Shown here one piece after another: positions 23,185 to 32,164 of a stretch of DNA of 48,184 bases. The notes under the pieces were generated by a model. The model searched no databases, had not been told where the DNA came from, and saw only the letters and a program-made list of their open reading frames with translations. The stretch is taken from assembly GCF_000582685.1 (NCBI RefSeq), contig NZ_ALWD01000001.1:1-48184 (forward strand). The letters run 5' to 3'. Origin of the DNA: [Scytonema hofmanni] UTEX 2349 (GTDB lineage Bacteria; Cyanobacteriota; Cyanobacteriia; Cyanobacteriales; Nostocaceae). The first letter of the stretch is position 1. The number at the start of each line of letters is the position of its first letter. The translations under genes were made by a program, and so were the position numbers.

Positions 23185-24567
23185 CTAAAGTTCTAAACCG
23201 CCTTTTTGCAACTTCTTAAATGGATCTAATACAAAGTCAATAATGCGACGTTCCCGAACAATTACCTCAGCAGTTGCAGTTTGACCTGGTGTTAATAAAA
23301 TCCGTTTATTTTTAGTTTGGATATAAGTTTTTGGCAATTCAATTTCTAGTTCAAAGTTTTCTACCTTACCTTGGGAAGTCTCTACAACTTTAGAGTCTGG
23401 CGAAATCCAGCGAAGTTTGCCTTCAGTTACTCCATAATCTTGAAAAGGATAAGCATCAAATTTCAGTTTTACAGGCATTCCTACCCGGAGAAAACCACTT
23501 TCTTGACTGGGCATTTCGGCTCTAAATATCAAAGGTACTCCTTGAGGTGCAATTTGAGTAATCATTTGTCCTGGTTGTACAACTGCTCCGGCATTATTTA
23601 TAGATAACTGAAAAATTGTGCCATCAGTGGGAGTGCGAAGAGTTTGCTGTTGTACTTGAAATCGCAAAGACTGAATTTGTTTTTTGGTTTGGTTAATTTC
23701 TGATAGTACATCGACAACTTGAGATTGAAGTTCTTTAATTTGCTTTTGACTATCTAAAACTGCTAGTTCACCTGTACGACTGATACGTTGATTGGTGCTT
23801 TGTTGCTTGGTAATTTCGGTAGTAGCTTGTTGGATATCTGATTGAGCTTGTTCTAGAAGTCCCTGGCGTTCAAACATAGCGCCTTCTATTTCTTCTAATT
23901 TACTTTTAGAAATAGCACCTTTTTGCCAAAGATATCGATAACGTTGTCTTTCATTATTAGCTAATTTCAGGCGATTTTTTTCTAAAATATATACTTGTTG
24001 ACTGGAATTCAGCCGTTGCTGAATTTGGTCAAGTTGAGCAAGTTGCTCAGACTGTTGAGCTTGATTTTGTAATTGTTGAGTGCGTAAAGACATTGTGAGT
24101 TGATTTTTTAATAACTGAAGCTGATTTACGCGATTTTGTTGACCTTCTAGCTTAGACTGAGTTTGTTGTAGTTCAGTGCGAGTTAAATCAGACTCTAACT
24201 CCAGTAAAATTTGTCCAGCTTTGACAGTTTCTCCTTCTTTAACCTTGATGGCTACAACTTTTCCGGTAACAGGTGCATCCAATCTTACAGTTCTGCCTTG
24301 AGGTTCAAGTCGTCCTCTAGCACTACCTGTTTCGTCTACTTTAGATAGCATCGCCCAAGGTAAAACGATCGCAGCAAATATTACTAGCCAATATAGCAAT
24401 CCGCGTGTCCAAATTCGTGGCAATGTATCAATTAACTCTTTGGTTAAAGAAGACCAATCTTCACTGAGAGATATAGAAGATTTTGACTGAGGTTTTAAGT
24501 CCAGTTGACTACTAGGATAGTGACCATTCTGACTCAATTGCTCTTGTGTCGGAAATTCGTTTGTCAT
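23185..24567 (-). CDS. HlyD family secretion periplasmic adaptor
   Basis: A 460-residue membrane fusion protein. The cytoplasmic N-terminal ~60 residues lead to a single transmembrane helix (GLLYWLVIFAAIVLPWAML). The split biotinyl/lipoyl-like half-motifs (VTGKVVAIKVKEGETVKAGQ and LRTPTDGTIFQL) flank a long coiled-coil hairpin (about 130-300). The C-terminal beta-barrel part ends with GQTATAEVIVRERRIIDFVL, the classic HlyD end. It follows the ABC transporter by 80 bases and should bridge it to the outer membrane. The partner outer-membrane channel is not in the window. Confidence 0.9.
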   Translation of the reverse strand: MTNEFPTQEQLSQNGHYPSSQLDLKPQSKSSISLSEDWSSLTKELIDTLPRIWTRGLLYWLVIFAAIVLPWAMLSKVDETGSARGRLEPQGRTVRLDAPVTGKVVAIKVKEGETVKAGQILLELESDLTRTELQQTQSKLEGQQNRVNQLQLLKNQLTMSLRTQQLQNQAQQSEQLAQLDQIQQRLNSSQQVYILEKNRLKLANNERQRYRYLWQKGAISKSKLEEIEGAMFERQGLLEQAQSDIQQATTEITKQQSTNQRISRTGELAVLDSQKQIKELQSQVVDVLSEINQTKKQIQSLRFQVQQQTLRTPTDGTIFQLSINNAGAVVQPGQMITQIAPQGVPLIFRAEMPSQESGFLRVGMPVKLKFDAYPFQDYGVTEGKLRWISPDSKVVETSQGKVENFELEIELPKTYIQTKNKRILLTPGQTATAEVIVRERRIIDFVLDPFKKLQKGGLEL

Positions 24568-24647
24568 TGTTAGTTATCTTATTAATGAGCGTTTATGTCT
24601 CCATTGACTAATCAAGGGACTTATATCCTTCAATTACGAATTAGTAA

Positions 24648-27600
24648 TTATTTTGTCAGTTGTTGTTGATTGAGGTAGAAATAGTGACCGCGTTTAACCA
24701 TTAATTGCTCGTGCGTACCACTTTCTACCAACAAGCCTTTATCTAGTACCAAAATTTTGTCAGCATTGCGTACTGTTGAAAGCCGATGTGCAATTACTAC
24801 TGTTGTTCTATCTTGAAGAATTGTGTTGAGATTAGTTTGAATGATGCGTTCAGATTCAGCATCAAGACTACTGGTAGCTTCATCTAAAATCAGTAGTCGA
24901 GGATTTCCTACAAGGGCGCGGGCGATCGCTAATCGTTGTCTTTGTCCACCCGAAAGCGTTCCTCCTCCTTCACCGATAAGGGTTTCGTAGCCCATCGGTA
25001 GTTCTTTAATAAATTGATGTGCGCCTGCTTGTTTAGCGGCTTCTATGACTTCTTCTAAAGAGGCTTCAGGATGACCTAAACTAATATTTTCCCGAATTGT
25101 ACTGCCAAACAGAAAGGTATCTTGGTCAACTACACCAATTTGCTGGCGGAGCGATCGCAGCGACAAACTGGTGATATCATAGCCATCAATCAAAATCTTC
25201 CCTTCTGTGGGCGGATACAGCCCCAATATCAGCTTAGATATCGTTGTCTTTCCCGAACCACTGCGTCCGACAAGTGCGATCGTCTCTCCTGGTTGGACTT
25301 CAAAACTGATATTTTCTAAGGTGTTTATATCACTTTCTGAATGATAGCGAAAAGTAACTTTATCAAACCGAATGTTACCGCGAATTGGTGGTAAAGATTG
25401 ATGAGATTGGTGTTGTAAATCTTCTTCTGGTTCAGCATCAATCACATCATTAATTCGCTCAACAGCAATTAGTATCTCTTGCAACTCATTCCACAGCAAA
25501 ATCAGCCTTTGAAAGGGATTAATCACGTTACCTAGTAACATATTAAAAGCAATCAGTTGTCCAATGGTGAGTTCGTTTTGAATCACTTGCCACGCCCCAA
25601 ACCACAATAACACTGCCGTGACTACAGCTTCAATGCCAGAACTAAATATTTGCAGTGTGTTGCCAATTACCTGCCCAGAAAAAGTCTTTTTCACTGACTT
25701 GCCAAAAAGTTCTTCCCAATGCCAGCGTACTGTCTGCTCAACAGCCATAGACTTAATCGTGCGGATGCCTGTGAGAGACTGAATCAAATACCCAGTTTCT
25801 TCATTATGTGCGCCAAAAATCTCGCGGGAAACACGTTGTAAAAAAGGTGTAGCAATCAGCGCCAATAATACAAATGGTGGCACAATCACTAAGGTAAATA
25901 ATGCCATTTTCCAACTATACCAAAACATCAATCCTAGATAGACGAATACTGTTAGTAAATCGAGAAAAATAGATAGTGCTTCACCAGTTAAGAAACGTTG
26001 AATTTTGCGGTTTTCCTGGACGCGAGAAATAATATCGCCAACGTAGCGAGACTCGAAATATTTCAGAGGTAAACGGAAGGTATGGCTAATAAAACCCACA
26101 ATCAACGCTAGATCCACTCGGTTAGCTGTGTGGTCTAAAAGGTATTGTCGTAGTCCAGTTATGGCAACTCTAAAAAGGCTAAAAAGGACTAAGCCAATGC
26201 CTACAGCCGTTAATGTCAGTTCACTACGCTGCACAACTACTCGGTCTAACAATAATTGCGTAAATAGTGGTGTAATCAGACCAAAAATTTGAATGAGAAT
26301 AGAAGCAATAAATACTTCCAATAACACCAGCCAGTGAGGTTTAGTTAATTCAAAAAACTGCCAGAAAGCAGTGCTAGCTTCTTTTGTTTCTCTGAGTAGG
26401 GCTGTAGGTTGAAGTAATAAAGTATAGCCAGTCCAACCTGCTGTAAATTCTGTATGAGTCAGGGTACGCTGACCAATAGCAGGATCTCCCACGATAATGC
26501 GATCGCCTCTAGCTTCGTAAACAACAATATAATGTTGCCCTTCCCAATGCACAATAGCCGGGAGGCTTTGCTGGGCTAGTTTATCGAGACTGGCTTTTAC
26601 AGGTCGAGTCGAAAACCCGATGCTTTCTGCTGCGGCTGCTAAACCTCGCAGCGATGAACCATTACGATCAACGTTGGCAACGTCCCGCAGGCGATTGACG
26701 CTAAAACGCTTACCCCAGTAAAGACCAACCATTACTAAGCAAGCCGCACCACAATCAGATGCACTTTGCTGTTCAAAGAAAGGATAGCGTCGAGTTATCC
26801 GTTGCCATAGATGACTGATTTTTACGGTTGGGTTAGGGAAGTAGGCTTTATTAATTCTTTTCTGGGACTGTTTTTTTGGCTCAACAGTAAATTGGGGAAA
26901 TATAACAGGCTCAGACGCTGTAACTGGGTGGTTGTTAGCATCGAGTTCAGCCAGTTGTGGTACATATTCCAGTGCTGTTCCCCAATGCGAACGGCTGAGG
27001 CTGTATAGTTGCGAACTTTGAGTTACCTGCCAACCACGTACTTGAGGTAACTGAGACAAGGCGTAAATATTGCCAGCAGTGAGTTTGAGTCCTGATGTGT
27101 GCAGTAGTTCGCCGCGACGCAGTATCCAAAGTTGCTGGTCTTTGAGTAAAGAAGATGGAAGTTTGTTAATTTGGAGATTGTGCTGCTCTAGCAATGGTTG
27201 GATTTGCATGACACCCTCGTAAGCAGCATTATTCAGCGCCGCATTTTGGCGAAACAACAGCAGTAAATCCCAAAGTACAGCTTGATGGTGAAGATGCTGC
27301 CCAATAGAAGGATACTTGCGGATGAGCGATCGCAAATAATTTCCGGGAATATAACCAACTTTGAGATTTACCGAAGCCCTAGCAGCGTAAGGTTGAAATT
27401 GTTCTTCTGGAAATAGCGTTAGTTCACCGAATGATGTTCCCGTACCCACAGAAGCGATTAAATTATCGGTGCGATCGAGCAATCTGACTTTACCTGCCAG
27501 AATTATATAAATGCCAACGCTTGCGTCTGCTGTCTGCCAGAACAGTTTGCCTGCACTTGGTTGGAGAATTTCAATTTGTTTGATGCAGTCTGAAAATTCC

Positions 27601-27671
27601 TGTTGTGTAAGAGTCTGACCCAAGGTTTGGGCAAGCTGTTGAGTGGAAAATTCTGTTTTGTTCTGAACCAT
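24648..27671 (-). CDS. Peptidase-containing ABC transporter (PCAT) with cNMP-binding-like N-terminus
   Basis: A 1007-residue exporter. Residues ~40-130 resemble a cyclic-nucleotide-binding fold (IYIILAGKVRLLDR, GTSFGELTLFPEE). A C39 peptidase follows at about 295-420 with catalytic Cys307 (SDCGAAC), His380 (EGQHYIVV) and Asp396 (VGDPAIG), all present. Then come the six-helix transmembrane domain and the nucleotide-binding domain (GRSGSGKTTI; LSGGQRQRLAIARAL; LLILDEATSSLD). It should cut leaders after Gly-Gly and export the core, matching the three GG precursors encoded divergently at 28711-29635. Confidence 0.93.
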   Translation of the reverse strand: MVQNKTEFSTQQLAQTLGQTLTQQEFSDCIKQIEILQPSAGKLFWQTADASVGIYIILAGKVRLLDRTDNLIASVGTGTSFGELTLFPEEQFQPYAARASVNLKVGYIPGNYLRSLIRKYPSIGQHLHHQAVLWDLLLLFRQNAALNNAAYEGVMQIQPLLEQHNLQINKLPSSLLKDQQLWILRRGELLHTSGLKLTAGNIYALSQLPQVRGWQVTQSSQLYSLSRSHWGTALEYVPQLAELDANNHPVTASEPVIFPQFTVEPKKQSQKRINKAYFPNPTVKISHLWQRITRRYPFFEQQSASDCGAACLVMVGLYWGKRFSVNRLRDVANVDRNGSSLRGLAAAAESIGFSTRPVKASLDKLAQQSLPAIVHWEGQHYIVVYEARGDRIIVGDPAIGQRTLTHTEFTAGWTGYTLLLQPTALLRETKEASTAFWQFFELTKPHWLVLLEVFIASILIQIFGLITPLFTQLLLDRVVVQRSELTLTAVGIGLVLFSLFRVAITGLRQYLLDHTANRVDLALIVGFISHTFRLPLKYFESRYVGDIISRVQENRKIQRFLTGEALSIFLDLLTVFVYLGLMFWYSWKMALFTLVIVPPFVLLALIATPFLQRVSREIFGAHNEETGYLIQSLTGIRTIKSMAVEQTVRWHWEELFGKSVKKTFSGQVIGNTLQIFSSGIEAVVTAVLLWFGAWQVIQNELTIGQLIAFNMLLGNVINPFQRLILLWNELQEILIAVERINDVIDAEPEEDLQHQSHQSLPPIRGNIRFDKVTFRYHSESDINTLENISFEVQPGETIALVGRSGSGKTTISKLILGLYPPTEGKILIDGYDITSLSLRSLRQQIGVVDQDTFLFGSTIRENISLGHPEASLEEVIEAAKQAGAHQFIKELPMGYETLIGEGGGTLSGGQRQRLAIARALVGNPRLLILDEATSSLDAESERIIQTNLNTILQDRTTVVIAHRLSTVRNADKILVLDKGLLVESGTHEQLMVKRGHYFYLNQQQLTK

Positions 27672-27696
27672 GATTTGTTGGGGTTTAACCGCAGAA

Positions 27697-28257
27697 TTAG
27701 TTGCTTGTTTTAGCGAAATTCAATGACCAGCGAAAATCCGGCTCTGGATTTGGTAGCAAGTTGCCAATAGTAATCCGAGAATTCTTTGTGTTATCAGTTT
27801 CGTTCTCGGCAGTTTTGCGTGTCTGTCGAGTCGAAAGTCCCATTTCTTTAAGCAAGCGGTTAATGTGGCAAGCACTAACTTTCATCCCCATCTCTTTTGT
27901 CAGATGCTTGCTTAACCATTGCCCTGTCCAGCGTTCAAATGAATAGCCATACTCACGCGGACTATGGCTTGCCAGTTCTTGCAAACGAGCCAGATATTGC
28001 TCATTCACAGCCTTAGGACGACCCATCGGGCGATCGCTCCAATGGTGAGCTTGACCTGTTTGGGCGATCGTCATCCAGTGCCGTGCCGTCTCCTGAGAGC
28101 ATCCTAACGCTTCACAAATTTGAGTCTGAGATTGACCTGAATCTGCCAACAATATGATTTCAATCCGACGGCGATATTCTGGACGTAAATCTGTTTCTAG
28201 ACTTTTGAGCAAAAGCTTGTGTTGGAAAGTTGTTAAGTATAGACCTTGCTTGTCCAC
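27697..28257 (-). CDS. HTH protein of IS630/homeodomain-like type, first gene of export operon
   Basis: GTG at 28257 is preceded by a perfect AGGAGG, so I prefer it over longer frames. The 186-residue product has LRPEYRRRIEIILLADSGQS, then QTQICEALGCSQETARHWMT (an HTH), and a second HTH-like region (MKVSACHINRLLKEMGLSTR). This is the N-terminal DNA-binding half of IS630-type transposases without the DDE domain. It lies 25 bases before the PCAT gene in the same direction. A regulator recruited from a transposase, or a transposase remnant, are both possible. The intact start and tight spacing favour the regulator. Confidence 0.65.
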   Translation of the reverse strand: MDKQGLYLTTFQHKLLLKSLETDLRPEYRRRIEIILLADSGQSQTQICEALGCSQETARHWMTIAQTGQAHHWSDRPMGRPKAVNEQYLARLQELASHSPREYGYSFERWTGQWLSKHLTKEMGMKVSACHINRLLKEMGLSTRQTRKTAENETDNTKNSRITIGNLLPNPEPDFRWSLNFAKTSN

Positions 28258-28710
28258 AGCAATTCCTCCTGGTATAACTTGGAATGCCCAGATAAAAATT
28301 AATCTGGATAATTCCTGAGAACCTCTGTTACTTCTCTGAATCAAAACTCCGGGAATTCCACATTTCGTTACAAAGCTTTACAATATTCGGATGAACAGTC
28401 AGAAGTCAGGCTTTCTAAGCTTTGGTGGTGTGACAAACTAAAAACAGCACCATCTACAACAAAAAACATAGCTTCAGTTTGAAATTAGATGATTAGCAGT
28501 ATTAACGCGCTACTGCACTGTAATTTTTCAGATAAAAGTACTTTTATTTTTGAATATTAAATATTTGAATAATTAAAACATAACTCATGGAATTATGCAT
28601 AAAGAAGAAGTTTTTAAGTCTTGAAATTATAGATTGAATCTCTGAAGATTGAAATGTGATTAGGCGATATATAGCTAATCCAATTCAAAACTCATTCAAG
28701 AGGTAAAGCA
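28258..28710. promoter_or_regulatory. Divergent promoter region of the RiPP locus
   Basis: About 450 bases between the minus-strand export operon and the plus-strand precursor operon. The middle is AT-rich (about 28540-28600). The 18 bases before the first precursor ATG (CATTCAAGAGGTAAAGCA) recur before the second precursor. No gene is supported here. Confidence 0.5.
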
Positions 28711-28914
28711 ATGGCTACTATCAACATTTCTGATTTGCATCCTACTGGTTCCGATCTGTTTTCTGATTCTGAGAGCTACATTAATGAGCTGGGTGATGGT
28801 GAACTTGATGCTACCTACGGTGGTTCCACTCCTATAATATGGTCGGTTCGTGTGAGTGTTGTGCTAACCATCGCTGCTGTAACCCTCTTTACTGGTCAAG
28901 GAGAAGCTAACTAA
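28711..28914 (+). CDS. RiPP precursor peptide 1 (GG leader)
   Basis: A 67-residue peptide. The 38-residue leader (MATINISDLHPTGSDLFSDS, then ESYINELGDGELDATYGG) ends in Gly-Gly. The 29-residue core is STPIIWSVRVSVVLTIAAVT then LFTGQGEAN. It contains seven Ser/Thr and no Cys. AGAGGT precedes the ATG. The leader should be recognised and cut by the C39 exporter encoded divergently. The Ser/Thr content fits dehydration by the kinase/HopA1 pair encoded downstream. Lack of Cys argues against lanthionine rings in this product. Confidence 0.85.
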   Translation: MATINISDLHPTGSDLFSDSESYINELGDGELDATYGGSTPIIWSVRVSVVLTIAAVTLFTGQGEAN

Positions 28915-28976
28915 CCTGTAACAAAGCAGTTTACAGCTAATTCAATTTCAAACAATTTCATTCAAGAGGTAAAGCA

Positions 28977-29210
28977 ATGGCTACTATCAACATTTCTGAT
29001 TTGCATCCTGCTGGTTCCGATTTATTTTCTGATTCTGAAGGCTATATGAGAGATTTGGTTGACAGCGAATTTGACGGCCTCTACGGTGGTTTGCCATTCT
29101 TGGTATGGACTGTAGGCTACTATGCTGTCCGATCTTCAAAATGGTGCGTTGCCGGTGCTGCTGCTGGTGTTGCCGCCCTAGGTGGCATTGTTGGCTGGAA
29201 TAATGCCTGA
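28977..29210 (+). CDS. RiPP precursor peptide 2 (GG leader)
   Basis: A 77-residue peptide with a leader nearly identical to precursor 1 and again exactly 38 residues, ending YGG. The 39-residue core is LPFLVWTVGYYAVRSSKWCV followed by AGAAAGVAALGGIVGWNNA. It has three Ser/Thr and one Cys, and an Ala/Gly/Val-rich hydrophobic end like a membrane-active peptide. A 51-base stretch covering the ribosome site and first 11 codons is identical to that of precursor 1, so the gene arose by recent duplication with fast core change. Confidence 0.85.
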   Translation: MATINISDLHPAGSDLFSDSEGYMRDLVDSEFDGLYGGLPFLVWTVGYYAVRSSKWCVAGAAAGVAALGGIVGWNNA

Positions 29211-29398
29211 ATAACTAGTACTAAGTTTGTAGTTATCAAATTAGCTATGATTTTTTGCCTAACAGCGATTTCTTTCAGCTATCGAAGAAGTCAGTGAAAA
29301 TCAGTTTACTAGCTCCTGAATGCCATCTACAACTTTAGTATTAGAGCTAACCAAAAATTGAATCAATGAATTAACATAAATACTCAAAGGAGGACACA

Positions 29399-29635
29399 AT
29401 GACAACTATCCGTATCAGCAATCTCAATGTTTCTGGGCTTGATCTGCTTTCAGATGAAGAAAGTTATCTCAATGAGATAAATAAAGAAGAGTTTGATTGG
29501 ATTCATGGGGGTGGAAGCCCTGTTGGTGTCGCTGTTGTAGCTGGCATAGTTGGCATATTTGCTGGGTCTGTAGCTGTATCTAAAGAACTCAAGAAATTTC
29601 ATGATCGTAGAGATGGGTTTACATCCTTTCTGTAG
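29399..29635 (+). CDS. RiPP precursor peptide 3 (GG leader)
   Basis: A 78-residue peptide preceded by AAAGGAGGA. The leader (MTTIRISNLNVSGLDLLSDE, then ESYLNEINKEEFDWIHGG) is a diverged version of the other two and again 38 residues long. The core is GSPVGVAVVAGIVGIFAGSV followed by AVSKELKKFHDRRDGFTSFL. It has a hydrophobic Gly/Val/Ala first half with two Ser and a basic second half, and no Cys. It could be a partner peptide in a multi-component bacteriocin. The core type differs from the first two. Confidence 0.8.
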   Translation: MTTIRISNLNVSGLDLLSDEESYLNEINKEEFDWIHGGGSPVGVAVVAGIVGIFAGSVAVSKELKKFHDRRDGFTSFL

Positions 29636-29657
29636 ACTGATAAAAATAAGATGAAAG

Positions 29658-29716
29658 CCTCCTGAAAAAGGTTTCAATTTTTAATTATTCTGACTTTAAA
29701 AACCTTTTCCAGGAGG
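29658..29716 (+). terminator. Long stem-loop between precursors and modification genes
   Basis: CCTCCTGAAAAAGGTTT (29658-29674) pairs with AAACCTTTTCCAGGAGG (29700-29716), 16 of 17 bases. No T run follows the right arm. It probably acts as a partial terminator or mRNA-protecting hairpin that keeps precursor transcripts more abundant than those of the enzymes. The right arm contains AGGAGG, which would be hidden in the stem. Confidence 0.6.
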
Positions 29717-29899
29717 AAATTTAGAATTTATTACAGCAACTTATAGGATAAGAAAAAAAATAAACTTTGCCTTTTTAGAGTGTGGATAGAGCAAATTTTT
29801 CAGAGCTAAGTATAACTAACTGATATTAAATAAAAATCTCAGTGGAACAATTAGGGCAAACGTATTTGAGCTTATCAAAGTTAGGAAGAGTACCAAGCT

Positions 29900-31060
29900 A
29901 TGAAATTTTCGTTAAACTCTCAAAATGTTTTTGGATATTTAATCATGCAGAACCTCTGTTCTCAGGAAGAGCAAGATTTCAAGCAACCAGAACTAAAAGC
30001 TGCCAAAAATTTTAATTTGTTAATCAGCTTACGAGATGGACGTAAACTATTCGTGAAGCAGGAGCGTCTATATCATAATAGAAAAACTGCTGGTGAGTTT
30101 TTGAATGAGTGGCTAATTCATAAGTTCTTAAAACAATTTCAAGAGCTTGCTCACACTTGTACGTTAGTTTCAGAAGTTCTCCATTTTGACGCAGATAATT
30201 CGATCATCGTCTTCAATTACTTGAGTACTTACGACGATCTGAGCAACTTTTATGCCAAAGAAAATATTTTTCCAATTGAGATTGCAACTAAAACTGGGAA
30301 AACTTTGGCTACCATCCATCGAGCAACCTTAGATCATCAGAATTATCCGGACTTTATAGTTCAGAATCGTGACGATGTTTCTCATAGTTCATCTCTCACA
30401 AAGGGTCTGGAGCGGATTAGCCCTGAAATTTTTGGTCAGGTTCCCGCCGATGGACTCAAATTCTTTGCTCTTTATCAGCGATATGACAGCCTTGGAAAAG
30501 CGATCGCACAACTCATCAATGAATTTGTACCGTGCTGTTTAACACATAATGACCTCAAGCTGAACAATATCCTCTTACATAACAATTGGGAAGAAGGCCT
30601 AGAACAATCCACTAACAGCATCATTCGATTAATTGATTGGGAGCGCGGCGCTTGGGGAGACCCTGCATTTGATTTAGGAACGCTCATCGCCAGCTATCTA
30701 CAAATCTGGTTAAGCAGCTTGGTTGTGAGTAAATCTATCGATGTCGAAGAATCTTTACGCCTAGCTATGACACCGCTTGATCTACTCCAACCTTCTATTG
30801 CAGCGCTTACTAAAGCTTATTTTGATAACTTTCCAGAAATTATAGAGCGCCGCCCTGATTTTTTGAGACGAGTTGTGCAGTTTTCTGGTCTTGCCTTGAT
30901 TCAGCAAATTCAAGCAATGCTCCAATACCAAAAATCCTTTGGTAATACGGGTATCTGTATGCTTCAGGTTGCTAAGACTTTGTTGTGCCGTCCAGAACAA
31001 TCCATCCCTACTGTTTTTGGCGTAGCAGAATCTGAACTCATGCTAATTCGTAATTTGTAA
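29900..31060 (+). CDS. Aminoglycoside-phosphotransferase-like kinase (RiPP Ser/Thr kinase)
   Basis: A 386-residue protein with a protein-kinase-like (APH) fold. A lysine in RKLFVKQERL fits the ATP-binding strand. The catalytic loop is LTHNDLKLNNILL (about 214-226; Asp218 and Asn223 in Brenner's motif). The metal-binding motif is IRLIDWERGAWGDPAFDLGT. In thioamitide and class V lanthipeptide pathways a kinase of this family phosphorylates core Ser/Thr before a HopA1-like protein eliminates phosphate. It follows three precursor genes and lies 15 bases before a HopA1-like gene, which supports that role over antibiotic resistance. Confidence 0.8.
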   Translation: MKFSLNSQNVFGYLIMQNLCSQEEQDFKQPELKAAKNFNLLISLRDGRKLFVKQERLYHNRKTAGEFLNEWLIHKFLKQFQELAHTCTLVSEVLHFDADNSIIVFNYLSTYDDLSNFYAKENIFPIEIATKTGKTLATIHRATLDHQNYPDFIVQNRDDVSHSSSLTKGLERISPEIFGQVPADGLKFFALYQRYDSLGKAIAQLINEFVPCCLTHNDLKLNNILLHNNWEEGLEQSTNSIIRLIDWERGAWGDPAFDLGTLIASYLQIWLSSLVVSKSIDVEESLRLAMTPLDLLQPSIAALTKAYFDNFPEIIERRPDFLRRVVQFSGLALIQQIQAMLQYQKSFGNTGICMLQVAKTLLCRPEQSIPTVFGVAESELMLIRNL

Positions 31061-31075
31061 TTCGGAATTTGTAAT

Positions 31076-32164
31076 ATGCAACTACTAGATTATCCTCAAA
31101 GTTCACTATCAACTTCTGTGCTAGATTCTCTGCAAGACATAGCCAACAATGTTGCAATAAAGCCTAACTTCTGTATTAGCCATCCAGCTTACAAACCCTT
31201 TGAAATCCCTGCTGAGATAGTAACTCGTTTTCAACAAATACCTCTGGAGCTTCAAAATAAATACCTGAGTCTACAACTGCAAAGTTTTCTCTACGGTATT
31301 TATTACAATGGCTCTATGCAAACTGCCCTAGCAGCAAATGCAAGTTCAGATAATCTAGTACTTCATCAGAATCTAGAAAACAATACTTTTCTAGGAATAG
31401 ACGTAGAGTTTTACGATCGCCTACATAAAAGTAATCTTGGTGAAGGCTACTTCGATCCAGGTTGGTGTGTGCTGCGCCAAGAAAGTGATGAAAGTCTCGC
31501 TGTCAACAAAGGCGGTTTGACTTTGCATATTGAGCGCGATCGCCATTTACAACCTGCCGAACAATCTGCATCTGTAGGCAACTTAGTAGCTATCCGAATG
31601 CCTCGAAATTTAGTTCAAAATGGATTTTACATGGCTGTTAGCGATGCTGGCCCAGACACTCATCCTCAGACAGTCAGAGTTTACTTTAACTTGACACCCG
31701 AAGGTGCAGTTGTCGTCATGGAAAGCCTGACACAGCAATTAAACCAAATCAGAATTCCCTTCACCTTTAAAGTGCTATACAACCCTTCTGATTACGGACG
31801 CTATGACTCAGGGGTTCTCTACTTTGAAAAAAGCAATTATGAAATAGTCAGACAAGTGCTAAAAAGTGTTTATGCAGAAAATCAATTGCATTTCCGCACA
31901 GAAGTACCCCTGTTTACAAAATTACTTGCGCCTGGACTTGCTTTAGCAGAAGAACCAGATTGTAAATTTGCTGCTGTAGAAAGTTTTGGGATGAATCGCT
32001 GTCAAATTGTTGCCAATGGCTTGCTAGAAGCACGGGCTACAGGTGATGAATCTCCCCAGAATCGGATGGCATTTATCCATCAACACTTCTCCCTTTTAGG
32101 AATTGATTGGCAGCATTCTTATCTGAATGCCAACTCTGAAGACATATACATTCCATTAGACTAA
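31076..32164 (+). CDS. HopA1-family protein (putative phospho-Ser/Thr lyase)
   Basis: A 362-residue protein. Recognisable HopA1-like segments are QSFLYGIYYNGS, then YFDPGWCVLRQESDESLAVN, GLTLHIERDRHL, GNLVAIRMPRNLVQNGFYMA and TVRVYFNLTPEGAVVVMESL. The C-terminus (SFGMNRCQIVANGLLEARAT) is also typical. HopA1-related proteins act with an APH-like kinase in thioamitide and class V lanthipeptide synthesis, where they are implicated in elimination of phosphate. Its stop overlaps the next start (TAATG). The assignment comes from recalled family features. The lyase role is inferred from the pairing. Confidence 0.78.
   Translation: MQLLDYPQSSLSTSVLDSLQDIANNVAIKPNFCISHPAYKPFEIPAEIVTRFQQIPLELQNKYLSLQLQSFLYGIYYNGSMQTALAANASSDNLVLHQNLENNTFLGIDVEFYDRLHKSNLGEGYFDPGWCVLRQESDESLAVNKGGLTLHIERDRHLQPAEQSASVGNLVAIRMPRNLVQNGFYMAVSDAGPDTHPQTVRVYFNLTPEGAVVVMESLTQQLNQIRIPFTFKVLYNPSDYGRYDSGVLYFEKSNYEIVRQVLKSVYAENQLHFRTEVPLFTKLLAPGLALAEEPDCKFAAVESFGMNRCQIVANGLLEARATGDESPQNRMAFIHQHFSLLGIDWQHSYLNANSEDIYIPLD

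Noticed and set aside
27697..28257. Complete IS630-type transposase
   Set aside because: Only the HTH half is present, with no DDE domain and no inverted repeats seen; spacing fits an operon gene.
29900..31060. Antibiotic-resistance phosphotransferase
   Set aside because: The APH fold is present, but position between RiPP precursors and a HopA1-like gene makes a peptide kinase more likely.
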